Made by a program: the position numbers and the translations under genes | Assembly (NCBI GenBank): GCA_029976005.1 | Contig: JARKOQ010000096.1 | Span: forward strand, 1-64,000 | DNA: 64,000 nt | From: Aggregatilineales bacterium | GTDB lineage: Bacteria; Chloroflexota; Anaerolineae; Aggregatilineales; Ch27 | Direction of reading: 5' to 3' | Shown: piece by piece, positions 15,119 through 23,030 of the stretch | How positions within the stretch are numbered: position 1 is the stretch's first letter | Layout of the letters: each line of letters opens with the position of its first letter | The notes under the pieces: model-generated | The model's input: only the letters and a program-made list of their open reading frames with translations | Databases searched by the model: none | Told to the model about the DNA's origin: nothing

Positions 15119-16315
15119 CTAGAACAGCTCCATTGGTGGCAGGGACGGCGGCTCCACCAGGGTCAGCGGATTGGGCACAAACACCAGCACGAACACGATC
15201 AGCGCCGCCAGCGCGATCCAGCGGCGGCGTGAATCGAGCGGGGTCAGCATGTCCAGCGGCGTGGCGTAGGCCCGGCCGAAGAACAGCAACAGCATCACCC
15301 ACAGGAACCACGCATCCGAGACGGCCACGGCCAGCACGGTCATGATCAGCACCGCCGGCCAATAGAGCACACGCGCCCGATCCCCGATCAGGGTATACAG
15401 GACGTGCCCGCCATCGAGCTGCCCGATTGGGATCAGATTCAGCCCGGTCACGAACAGGCCCGTCCAGCCGGCCTGGGTGAGCTGGTTGATGAACACGTCG
15501 AACCGGCCATCTGGCAGAATTTGCCCGAACACCAGGAACTTGGACAGCGAGTACAGGATCGAGTTTCCTTCGAGGATGTAAGCCGAGTTCGTTGGCAGCG
15601 CCTTGACCTCGGCCGTCAGGAGGCCCAGCAGCAGGATCGGGATGGCGAAGATCAGGCCCACCAGCGGGCCGGTCACGCCCACGTCCAGCATCGCCTTCCG
15701 GTTGCGGATCGGGGCGCGAAGCTGGATGAACGCCCCCAGAGTGCCAAAGAACCCGAACGGGAACGGCAGGAAGTAAGGCAGCGTCACCGGGATGCCATGC
15801 CGCCGGGCGGCGAAATAGTGCCCCAGCTCGTGCGCCCCCAGAATCAGGACGATCCCCAGGGCGTACGGCCAGCCGCGCCAGAACTCGGCAAGCTGGCGCT
15901 CCGGGTGGTCGAGCAGCACGTCGCCCAATGCGATCCCCGCGCCGGTATACAGCAGACTCAGCAGGGTCAGAAGGAACAGGAGGGCGTTGGGCCACCACGG
16001 GCGAGGACGCGGGTTGAAGCGCCCCTCGACGACCTGCACCATCTGGCCGTCCTGATGCTCGCGGAAGAGGGGCAGCAAATCCAGGGGAGCCAGGCGCGCG
16101 TCCAGCCGGTCGTAAGCGACCTCGGACTCCACGAAAAGCTGGCCCGTGAACACGGCCACCACCCCGCGCTGCGGGGCATAGTCTTCGGCTTCGATCTGAA
16201 AGACCTCAGCGACGGCTTCGCGGACAGCCCCGTAGCGCCCACGATCGCGATCGGCCGCCGGTTCCAGGGCCACGTCCTGATATTCGCTTTGCTGCGCCGA
16301 CATCTCATCCAGCAT
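15119..16315 (-). CDS. Site-2-protease-like M50 zinc metallopeptidase
   Basis: A 398-residue membrane protease. The N-terminal 120 residues are soluble (VAEVFQIEAEDYAPQRGVV). The zinc site HELGHYFAARRHG is near residue 161, embedded in TM helices, and the second conserved motif appears as LNLIPIGQLDGGHVLY (about 292-307), giving the third ligand Asp. Such proteins cut membrane-spanning regulators or handle signal-peptide remnants. Its C-terminal half has several TM helices. ATG 16315 has an AGGGA site at good spacing. It heads the minus-strand run with the 2H phosphoesterase and lipoprotein. Confidence 0.9.
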   Translation of the reverse strand: MLDEMSAQQSEYQDVALEPAADRDRGRYGAVREAVAEVFQIEAEDYAPQRGVVAVFTGQLFVESEVAYDRLDARLAPLDLLPLFREHQDGQMVQVVEGRFNPRPRPWWPNALLFLLTLLSLLYTGAGIALGDVLLDHPERQLAEFWRGWPYALGIVLILGAHELGHYFAARRHGIPVTLPYFLPFPFGFFGTLGAFIQLRAPIRNRKAMLDVGVTGPLVGLIFAIPILLLGLLTAEVKALPTNSAYILEGNSILYSLSKFLVFGQILPDGRFDVFINQLTQAGWTGLFVTGLNLIPIGQLDGGHVLYTLIGDRARVLYWPAVLIMTVLAVAVSDAWFLWVMLLLFFGRAYATPLDMLTPLDSRRRWIALAALIVFVLVFVPNPLTLVEPPSLPPMELF

Positions 16316-16465
16316 GACGCTATCCCTGACTCACCCCGATGGGCTTCCCGGCCAGACGGCGCGGACAGGCTTTGACTATACCGCTTGTTGGCCGGTTTGT
16401 CGCTTCAGGAGATACGGGCCTGCCCCTGTCCGCCGGAAAGGCGACAGGCTTTCGAGAAACCATGC

Positions 16466-17038
16466 TCAGTCGCGGGGTACTTCGTGATGTTCGCGGCAGC
16501 GGGCTTCGTAGACCTCGGCGGCGCCGACCATGATCACCGGATCGTGATAGTGGGCCGGTCTCCCATTGACCAGCCGCTGCGTGCGGCTGGCATCCTCGCC
16601 GCATTTCACACAGATCGCGTGGAGCTTGACCACCTCTTCGGCATGAGCCATCAGCAGGGGCATCGCGCCAAACGGCTCACCCCGGAAATCCATGTCCAGC
16701 CCGGCCAGTACAACCCGAATCCCGCGCGCGGCCAGCTTTTCGACCACCTCCGGCAGTCCTGAATCGAAAAACTGGGCCTCGTCGATCCCGACCACGGTCG
16801 TGTCGGGAGCCACCTGGGCCAGCAGCGCCGCGGCGGATTCGACCGCCTCCGCGTCGAGGTCCTGCCCGCTGTGGGAGACGACCTTTTGCTCGGCATAGCG
16901 GATGTCGATGGCGGGCTTGAACACCTGGACCTTCTGGCGGGCTATCGCGGCGCGGCGCAGCCGCCGGATCAGCTCCTCGGTCTTGCCACTGAACATACTG
17001 CCGCAGATCACTTCGACGCGGCCGCTTCTGTGGACCAT
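16466..17038 (-). CDS. tdk: Thymidine kinase
   Basis: Phosphorylates thymidine with ATP in the salvage route to dTMP. The 190-residue protein has the type II TK P-loop [15 protein letters not shown] (about 13-27), [11 protein letters not shown] with the catalytic Glu (about 81-91), the [14 protein letters not shown] loop, and the zinc-binding CVKCG plus the C-terminal Cys-x-x-His. ATG 17038 follows GGAGGGGGAGAC. It lies 81 bases downstream of the L31 gene on the same strand and probably shares the ribosomal protein transcript, an arrangement also seen for rpmE-tdk in other bacteria. Confidence 0.95.
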   Translation of the reverse strand: MVHRSGRVEVICGSMFSGKTEELIRRLRRAAIARQKVQVFKPAIDIRYAEQKVVSHSGQDLDAEAVESAAALLAQVAPDTTVVGIDEAQFFDSGLPEVVEKLAARGIRVVLAGLDMDFRGEPFGAMPLLMAHAEEVVKLHAICVKCGEDASRTQRLVNGRPAHYHDPVIMVGAAEVYEARCREHHEVPRD

Positions 17039-17119
17039 GTCTCCCCCTCCATACCAGTCCGGTACACAAAAACAGGGCAGCCAGAACGGCCTGCCCTGTT
17101 CATCGGATACAACTCAATC

Positions 17120-17599
17120 CTACTCGGTCTCGTACACCTCGACGCTGTCCGGCAGCTTATAGCCGCGCTCGCGCAGCTTCTTCTTCAGATCGGCCAGCGC
17201 CTTGCGCCCGAAGCCCTGAATGGACAGGACCGCGTCCTCGCCGCCCTCTTCGAACTTGGCCAGCACGTCGCCCACCACCGCCACGCCACTCTCGATCAGG
17301 ACATTCGCATAGCGCGTGCCAAGGCCGAGTTCGCCGATCGGCAAATCGGGGGAGGTGCGCTGGGCTTCGCGGGCTTCCGCGTCCGCCAGCATGCTGCTGC
17401 GAACCTGCAAACGCTTGTAGAAGCGGTCCACCTGGCCTTCGGTGTCCACGATGCGCTGCTGCCCGGTGAAGAACGGGTGGCAGGCCGAGCACACGTCGAC
17501 GCGCAGTTCTTTCTTGGTCGCGCCGGTCTTCCAGGTGTTGCCACAGGCGCAAATCACCGTGGCGTCGTCAAACCACTGGGGGTGAATTCCTTGCTTCAT
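17120..17599 (-). CDS. rpmE: Ribosomal protein L31 fused to an RNA polymerase alpha-CTD-like domain
   Basis: Residues 1-65 are an ordinary L31 of the zinc type, with Cys17, Cys19, Cys37 and Cys40 and the [13 protein letters not shown] signature; it would sit at the central protuberance of the 50S subunit. A short acidic linker (about 66-84) leads to residues 85-150, which resemble the alpha C-terminal domain of RNA polymerase: [24 protein letters not shown], and [16 protein letters not shown]. Arg96, Asn99, Gly131 and Lys133 match E. coli alpha R265, N268, G296 and K298, which contact UP-element DNA; S299 is Ala134. L31 alone is about 65-90 residues, so the protein is twice normal length. It lies between rpmA and tdk. 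The helix-hairpin-helix could instead bind rRNA. Confidence 0.88.
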   Translation of the reverse strand: MKQGIHPQWFDDATVICACGNTWKTGATKKELRVDVCSACHPFFTGQQRIVDTEGQVDRFYKRLQVRSSMLADAEAREAQRTSPDLPIGELGLGTRYANVLIESGVAVVGDVLAKFEEGGEDAVLSIQGFGRKALADLKKKLRERGYKLPDSVEVYETE

Positions 17600-17679
17600 A
17601 AGGCTCCACTATCTCTCCGCGCCACGGACCGCGCCGGGTTGGCGTGGCGCTATTTAGTGTGTCGGATAAACGGCGAAGC

Positions 17680-17955
17680 CTAGGCTTCGCTCGGCACGAC
17701 CGCTTCAGGGTAGACGCTGATGCGCTTGCGGCCACCACGGATCGGCTCGAAGACCACGTAGCCTTCCTGAACCGCGAAGATGGTGTAGTCCTTGCCCATG
17801 CCGACGTTGTTGCCGGGATGGAACTGGGTGCCGCGCTGGCGCACGATGATGTTGCCGGGAATCACATGCTCGCCGCCGAACTTCTTGATGCCAAGCCGCT
17901 TTGCTTCGCTGTCGCGGCCGTTCTTCGTCGAGCCGCCACCTTTTTTGTGTGCCAT
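17680..17955 (-). CDS. rpmA: Ribosomal protein L27
   Basis: A 91-residue 50S protein whose N-terminal tail reaches the peptidyl transferase centre. It starts [20 protein letters not shown], the unprocessed form without the Firmicutes-type cleavable leader, and has [20 protein letters not shown] in the middle. It lies 22 bases downstream of rplU, as usual, and 80 bases upstream of the L31 gene. Confidence 0.97.
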   Translation of the reverse strand: MAHKKGGGSTKNGRDSEAKRLGIKKFGGEHVIPGNIIVRQRGTQFHPGNNVGMGKDYTIFAVQEGYVVFEPIRGGRKRISVYPEAVVPSEA

Positions 17956-17977
17956 GATCCTTGCTCCTTACCAGCGT

Positions 17978-18292
17978 CTACGCCGGATTAATCGCTTCGA
18001 TGTGCAGACGGGTGTAATGCTGGCGATGACCCTTGAGGCGGCGATAGCGCTTCTTGGGGGTGTACTTGAAGACAAACTGCTTGCGGTCACGGTACTGGTC
18101 GACAACGGTCGCCGTGACGCTGGCGCCCTTCACCAGGGGCGTGCCCACGGTGGCCTTGCCGCCATCGGCGACGAGCAAGACCTCATCCAGGTTCACCGTA
18201 TCACCCACTGCAAACGGGAGCTTCTCGACATCGATGGTTGCGCCGACTTCGGCGCGGTACTGGCGTCCGCCGGTACGGATGACTGCGTACAT
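17978..18292 (-). CDS. rplU: Ribosomal protein L21
   Basis: A 104-residue 50S protein starting [17 protein letters not shown], with the C-terminal [19 protein letters not shown] motif that contacts 23S rRNA. ATG 18292 is chosen because it begins the conserved domain and has GGAG eight bases upstream; an in-frame extension to 18346 lacks similarity to L21. First gene of the rplU-rpmA-rpmE-tdk run, driven by the promoter at 18411-18439 with a leader of about 112 nt. Confidence 0.97.
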   Translation of the reverse strand: MYAVIRTGGRQYRAEVGATIDVEKLPFAVGDTVNLDEVLLVADGGKATVGTPLVKGASVTATVVDQYRDRKQFVFKYTPKKRYRRLKGHRQHYTRLHIEAINPA

Positions 18293-18404
18293 ATACGATT
18301 CTCCAATCTTCACTTTGCCGCCGCGAGCGTCGCCTGTGAGCCACACGCACGGGGAAAATTGGGATAGCGATCAAAAAAAGGAAGACCTGAGCAGACCCCA
18401 GGAC
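18293..18404 (-). promoter_or_regulatory. 5' leader of the rplU operon, possible autoregulatory RNA
   Basis: The predicted transcript starts near 18404 and runs about 112 nt before ATG 18292. Leaders of this length on L21-L27 operons often carry ribosomal-protein binding sites. I see GC-rich self-complementary stretches but no match I can assign to a named family. Confidence 0.3.
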
Positions 18405-18410
18405 GGTGCC

Positions 18411-18439
18411 ATTATACTGGCCCAACCCTACCGCGTCAA
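18411..18439 (-). promoter_or_regulatory. Promoter of the rplU-rpmA-rpmE-tdk operon
   Basis: On the minus strand, TTGACG (18439 down to 18434), a 17-bp spacer, and a perfect TATAAT (18416 down to 18411). Strong, as expected for ribosomal protein genes. Confidence 0.8.
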
Positions 18440-18451
18440 TCCTGATTAAGC

Positions 18452-18669
18452 CGCCGCGCCGGGCCGTCACATCGCAAACAGGTTGAACCGCCACGCTGCT
18501 CATGCCGCTGGGAGCGTCGAAGCGGCAGGCGCCTAAGCGAAACGCAAAGACAGAAAGACCGGCGGAGGCTGCGACGCAAAAACCTGTGAACCTGTTTTCC
18601 CTCTGCGTTCTCCGCGTCCTCTGGGGTGAGATGCCTTTTGAGATGCGATTGCGCCGCGCCAGGCCGTCA
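18452..18669. repeat. MITE-like repeat, copy B, with flanking direct repeats
   Basis: The right part (about 18597-18651) matches copy A: CTCTGCGTTCTCCGCGTCCTCTGGGGTGA-type blocks followed by ATGCCTTTT and GATGCGATTGC. The left end is more diverged. Direct repeats of 18 bp with one mismatch (CGCCGCGCCGGGCCGTCA at 18452-18469 and again at 18652-18669) flank it at a spacing of 200 bp, which suggests target duplication or an ancient insertion. It has no coding content and fills most of the gap between rplU and pepA. Confidence 0.6.
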
Positions 18670-18721
18670 TCCGTTCCATCCATTCGACGCACCCGACCGG
18701 CGGCTTCTTACGGCGCGTGCG

Positions 18722-20221
18722 TTACTTGGCCCAACTCCGGACGAATTCCACCATCAGGCGTGCGCCATAACCCGTCGCGCCTTCCGGGCCAAAGGGGCCA
18801 TCCTGCTTGGAAGCTGCCATGCCGGCCATGTCGATGTGCGCCCAGGCCGGATAGCTGACAAAATGCTTCAGGAACATGGCCGCCGAGCCAACCCCGCTCC
18901 CCGCCCCGCCCGAATTCTTGATGTCGGCCACCTTGGACTCGATCTTCTTTTCGTATTCCGGGAACAGAGGCAGCGGCCAGAGTTTTTCGCCGGTCGCGTT
19001 GGCCGCCGCCATCAGGCGGTCGCGCAGCGTGTCATCCGTGGCGAACAGTCCGGCCGCGACCGCGCCGAGCGCCGTCACGCAGGCCCCGGTCAGGGTGGCG
19101 ATGTCCACGACCGCGGCCGGCGCGAAGCGCCCGGCGAAGACCAGCGCGTCGGCGAGGAGCATCCGCCCTTCGGCGTCGGTACTGACGATCTCGATGGTCA
19201 CGCCGTTGCTGGCCGTGATCACTTCCTGGGGCCGGTAAGCCGCCCCACTGATCATATTGTCCGAGGCGGGCACCAGCCCAACCACGTGCAGAGGCACGTC
19301 CAGGGCGGCAATCGCCCGCAGCGCGCCGATCACAGCCGCACCGCCGGCCATATCCGTCTTCATCGTGCCCATGCCGTCGCCAGGCTTGAGGTTGTATCCG
19401 CCGGTATCGAAGGTGATGCCCTTGCCCACCAGCACGATCGAATCCAGCTCCCCGGCCTTGCTGGCGTTGTGCTCCAGGATGATGAACCGGGGCGCGGCCT
19501 CGCTGCCCTGGGCCACCGCCAGCAGCGCGCCCATGCCCAGCGCCTGCATCTGGCCGCGCTCCAACACCTGGACGCGCATCCCGGTTTCCTCGGCCGCCTG
19601 GCTGGCCGCCTCGGCCAGATAGGTCGGCGTGCAGACGTTGGGCGGCAGATTGACCAGCTCGCGTGTGAGCGTGACTCCCGCCATGATCGCCAGCCCGGCC
19701 CGCACCCCGCGCTCGGCATCGGGCAGCACGGCCTCATCCTCGACCCAGACATTGAGGCTCTCCACGCCGGAGGCATCCTGCCCGGCCGGTTTGCCCGAAT
19801 AGACGTAGGCCGCCAGCAGACTGCCCTCGACCACGGCCTGCGCCAGGCGCTCGACGGGGATGTCCTTGCCGCCCACCCCCACTAGGGTATTCAGCACGTT
19901 TTTGACCGGCAGGTCCTTCAGCTTGCGCAGACCGTTCGCGGCCGCCAGCCGGATCGCGTCCAGGCCAAACTCGGCTTCCGGCCCCAGCCCGATCAGCAGC
20001 ACGCGGCCCGCCGGGAGCGCGCCCCGCGTATAGAGGACCGCCATCTGGCCGGATTTCCCGGCAAAATCACCCGCCTGGACCAGCTCGCCAATCGCCCCGC
20101 CCAGCGCCCGATCGACCACCGCTGCCACACCGCTCAGTTCGGTCGTCCCTTCGAGGAGGCCGACCAGGATCGCATCCACGGCCACGTCTTGAATAGCGCC
20201 TGTTATCGCTCGAACGTCCAT
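18722..20221 (-). CDS. pepA: Leucyl aminopeptidase (M17 family)
   Basis: Two-metal exopeptidase that removes N-terminal residues from peptides in the cytoplasm. The 499-residue protein starts MDVRAITGAIQDVAVDAI, typical of the M17 N-domain. The catalytic domain shows VLVGKGITFDTGGYNLKP with metal-binding Lys and Asp, KTDMAGGAAVIGA, and the signature STDAEGRMLLADAL (consensus NTDAEGRL). I chose ATG 20221 because it begins the conserved N-domain and AGGGAGA lies nine bases upstream; 63 further in-frame codons upstream look non-conserved and probably represent leader sequence. Confidence 0.94.
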   Translation of the reverse strand: MDVRAITGAIQDVAVDAILVGLLEGTTELSGVAAVVDRALGGAIGELVQAGDFAGKSGQMAVLYTRGALPAGRVLLIGLGPEAEFGLDAIRLAAANGLRKLKDLPVKNVLNTLVGVGGKDIPVERLAQAVVEGSLLAAYVYSGKPAGQDASGVESLNVWVEDEAVLPDAERGVRAGLAIMAGVTLTRELVNLPPNVCTPTYLAEAASQAAEETGMRVQVLERGQMQALGMGALLAVAQGSEAAPRFIILEHNASKAGELDSIVLVGKGITFDTGGYNLKPGDGMGTMKTDMAGGAAVIGALRAIAALDVPLHVVGLVPASDNMISGAAYRPQEVITASNGVTIEIVSTDAEGRMLLADALVFAGRFAPAAVVDIATLTGACVTALGAVAAGLFATDDTLRDRLMAAANATGEKLWPLPLFPEYEKKIESKVADIKNSGGAGSGVGSAAMFLKHFVSYPAWAHIDMAGMAASKQDGPFGPEGATGYGARLMVEFVRSWAK

Positions 20222-20510
20222 CGGTTTGTCTCCCTGGAATGTCACGGCTTCAGTGTTCGATTCAAAGGGAATGTGGAGAAGCCGTCCCTCACCGCGCAGA
20301 GTGTCACGCAAAACCGCGATTTCCACAATCAACTGGCCCGCGCGCCGATGATTTGTATTCGATATAGTCATGGTTAGAGCTTGCTTCGAATCGCGCTTCC
20401 CGCGTAGCAAGGCGCACCAGCCCGACTACAATAGGGTCAAGAGGTCCTTTTTCACCCCTTCCGGCGGCTCAGGGGATGCCCGCTTCGGCGCATCAGTCAG
20501 GCGGAAACGC

Positions 20511-21788
20511 ATGCAGGTCGAGGAGCACTACCGGACAGCCATCGGCGCGCTGCGCGACAGACAGTGGGAGCTGGCGACCAAGAATCTGCTGGCCGTCGTG
20601 GCTCAGGACCCGCAGTTCCGCGACGCCGCGAACGTCCTCCTGCGTCTGGAGAAGACCCGCCCGGTCGGCTACTGGCGCGGCGCATTTATGTACGCCGTGG
20701 AATGCGCCGCCTGGGATCACGCCGAAACCGCCGCCAGCAAGCTGAGCCAGATCGATCCGGCTCTGCGCGACGCCAACGACGCCGCCGCGCGCCTGCAAGA
20801 GCTGTCCGCGACAGGCTGGCACGTCCCTACGCAAATTTCCATCCCACCTTTCCCCGCCAGCCCAACTCCCACCGAGACTCTGCCGGATGACGAGCATCAG
20901 GCCTGGCTGGAAGCCCTGGCCGACGCGCAGGAACAGGCGGCGCTGCAATCCCCCGTGCTCGATCCGGCCATCACGCCACGCACGATGATGCTGCCCGTGC
21001 TGCCGGAGCAGCCCGAAGCGCCGCCGGTCGAAACGGCCGCGGCGGACATCCTCGCGGAAAACGCGAACGGGGAAGACGCCGTCGCGGACGATGCCATCCA
21101 AGACAGCGCCGTCGCCGACAGCATCTCGGATGACACCGTCTTGGACGACATCATCTCCGATGACTCCGTCGTTGACAACGTAATCTCGGAACCGGAGGAC
21201 CTCCAGCCCATACCCGAAATCTTCCCGGCGGAGGGCCAGGACTCGACCAACACGCGCGCCCTGAAGTCGGCGGAATACGAGGATGTGCGGCCTCAGATGA
21301 GCGAGAGTCACGGCCCGGTCTACGACACACTGGCCGCGCCGCGTGCCTTAAAGACGAGTACCTTCCTGGTGGAAGGCGACGACCGACCGGATGAGGAGTG
21401 GCCGGAACCCGCGCCGCTGCCTCTGCCCGTCCCCGGCCCGACGCCGATCCACAAGCCCCAGGGCGACAATGGACGCGCCCATGCGGCCCCCCCTGCCACG
21501 CTGCCGCCGGTCACGGCCAACCTGACGCAGGAAACCCGCCCTCAGGCTGCCGATCCCTTCGCATCAGGCGCTCCTTTGGAAGACCGTTCAGGCGGGATGA
21601 CCGGCTGGTGGCGGCGCGTGCGCGCCCAGGTAATCATCCTTCTGCTGGTGATCGTCATCATCCTGGGGTTGATCCTGCTCGCCCGGATCATCCGAAAAGG
21701 GGCCGCCACCGGAAGCGCGTCTTCGCGCCTGCCAGCAGCGGCCATCGTCAGCGCCGAACCCGGCCCGACGTCCCCTTTCGTTTTCTGA
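20511..21788 (+). CDS. TPR-like protein with acidic repeat and C-terminal membrane anchor
   Basis: A 425-residue protein of unknown function. Residues 1-105 look like two or three tetratricopeptide-type helix pairs (EEHYRTAIGALRDRQWELATKNL). The middle is disordered; it includes a highly acidic imperfect repeat around residues 188-230 (DDAIQDSAVADSISDDTV) and Pro-rich stretches. Near the C-terminus a basic segment RRVRAQ is followed by one TM helix (VIILLLVIVIILGLILLARII), then a basic and short polar tail. So most of the protein is on one side of the membrane with the anchor at the end. ATG 20511 has an AGGCGGA site. Confidence 0.6.
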   Translation: MQVEEHYRTAIGALRDRQWELATKNLLAVVAQDPQFRDAANVLLRLEKTRPVGYWRGAFMYAVECAAWDHAETAASKLSQIDPALRDANDAAARLQELSATGWHVPTQISIPPFPASPTPTETLPDDEHQAWLEALADAQEQAALQSPVLDPAITPRTMMLPVLPEQPEAPPVETAAADILAENANGEDAVADDAIQDSAVADSISDDTVLDDIISDDSVVDNVISEPEDLQPIPEIFPAEGQDSTNTRALKSAEYEDVRPQMSESHGPVYDTLAAPRALKTSTFLVEGDDRPDEEWPEPAPLPLPVPGPTPIHKPQGDNGRAHAAPPATLPPVTANLTQETRPQAADPFASGAPLEDRSGGMTGWWRRVRAQVIILLLVIVIILGLILLARIIRKGAATGSASSRLPAAAIVSAEPGPTSPFVF

Positions 21789-21803
21789 CCGGCCGGCCCT
21801 GCC

Positions 21804-22853
21804 CTATCCGGCCGAACCGCCCTGCAACGCCGCCAGCGCCTCACGGGCCGGCGCGAAGTTCGGATTAAGGAACACGGCCTGCTGCAGGTTTAGCACCGCC
21901 CGATCAGTATCCCCCTGCGCGGCGCGGGCCAGACCGGCGTAGTAGTAGGTCTCCTCGATTGGGTGCTCGCCGTCGGGTGTCGTGGCCAGGTTGTACTGCA
22001 CCAACTCCAGCACCGCATCGAGGCGGCCCGTCTCCAGGTAAGCCTCGAACGGCCCAAACTGGTACCACAGCATCCGCCAGGGAATCCCCTCGCCGGTATT
22101 GCGCGCCTGGTCGAAGGCTACGGCTGCCTCAGGATACATGCCCAGCAGCGTGTAGCTGGTGCCCATGTTGAACCAGGCAAACGGATCGCTGCCGTTGCTG
22201 ACCGCCTCCTGCCGGGCGATTTCCAGCGCGTGGGCCGCGTTGGCCTGGACATCGGCATCCTCTCCCAGGAAGGCCAGCAGTTCGGCCTCGCGCTCCGGCG
22301 CATAGAGCACCACATAGACCCGGTTGAAGTGGTGCCAGTAACGATCGATGTCCGCCTCGGTATAGACCTTATCCGGGCCGAGGAACGAGTCCTGCGTGAG
22401 CAGGGTTCCGGCGGGCTGGTCGTAGCCCATCACCAGGAGGTAGTGGCCCATCCAGTCGTAGCCTTCCGGCTCGTACCCGGCCTCGATCACCACCGGGAAC
22501 TGGTTGGCGATCAACCGCCGGAGCAGGTCCAGGCTGCCGCCGTAACGCACCAGCGCTCTGGCCGGGGTCTGGGTGTTCACGAATTCGGCCATCTGCCACG
22601 GGCTGACGTTTTTGTCTTCCGTGTTCGGTTTGAGCCACGCGGCTGCCGTGAACTGATTGTCCGTCCACCCGAAGTAGGTCAGGCCCATGGTCAGCGTGGC
22701 CGGGCCGCAGTTGTTCCACCCCTGGTATTCGTGCCGGAATCCGGTCAGGCTGAACGTCTCCGGCAGCGTAACCTCGCCCCCGCCCTGCGCGAGAACGGGT
22801 GATGCCGCGCCCAGCACCATCGTGATGACCAGCACCAGAACCAAACGCTGCAT
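21804..22853 (-). CDS. Secreted C39-like peptidase with TPR tail
   Basis: A 349-residue exported protein. The signal peptide is MQRLVLVLVITMVLGAASPVLAQ. Residues 35-180 form a papain-like C39 fold with the nucleophile in NNCGPATLTMGL (Cys49) and the histidine in GHYLLVMGYDQ (about 142). The C-terminal 150 residues are TPR-like (PFAWFNMGTSYTLLGMYPEAAVAFDQA). In characterised C39 enzymes this domain trims leader peptides of secreted peptides, but no such exporter is adjacent, so here it may be a free secreted protease or a binding protein. It converges with the TPR-membrane gene. Confidence 0.78.
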   Translation of the reverse strand: MQRLVLVLVITMVLGAASPVLAQGGGEVTLPETFSLTGFRHEYQGWNNCGPATLTMGLTYFGWTDNQFTAAAWLKPNTEDKNVSPWQMAEFVNTQTPARALVRYGGSLDLLRRLIANQFPVVIEAGYEPEGYDWMGHYLLVMGYDQPAGTLLTQDSFLGPDKVYTEADIDRYWHHFNRVYVVLYAPEREAELLAFLGEDADVQANAAHALEIARQEAVSNGSDPFAWFNMGTSYTLLGMYPEAAVAFDQARNTGEGIPWRMLWYQFGPFEAYLETGRLDAVLELVQYNLATTPDGEHPIEETYYYAGLARAAQGDTDRAVLNLQQAVFLNPNFAPAREALAALQGGSAG

Positions 22854-23030
22854 GGTTGTTTCCTCCCTGATTGGTTACCTTCGCTCAGTATGTCACGCTC
22901 CACGCCAGCTCACCCATCGCCCGGCCTACGTCTGGCCTACGCCAGCCCGGCGCGGTGCCGCGATTTCCACGATCCGGGGCGTTCCGCGTTAGAATAACAA
23001 CCTCCGCGCGACCCGCCGAAAGGACCTCTC

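Noticed and set aside
14523-15998. Long minus-strand frame covering the 2H phosphoesterase and much of the protease
   Set aside because: The upstream part is an out-of-frame reading of the site-2 protease gene; the real 2H domain begins near 15113.
18201-18692. Minus-strand frame upstream of L21
   Set aside because: It reads through the repeat, the rplU promoter and leader; peptide resembles repeat translations only.
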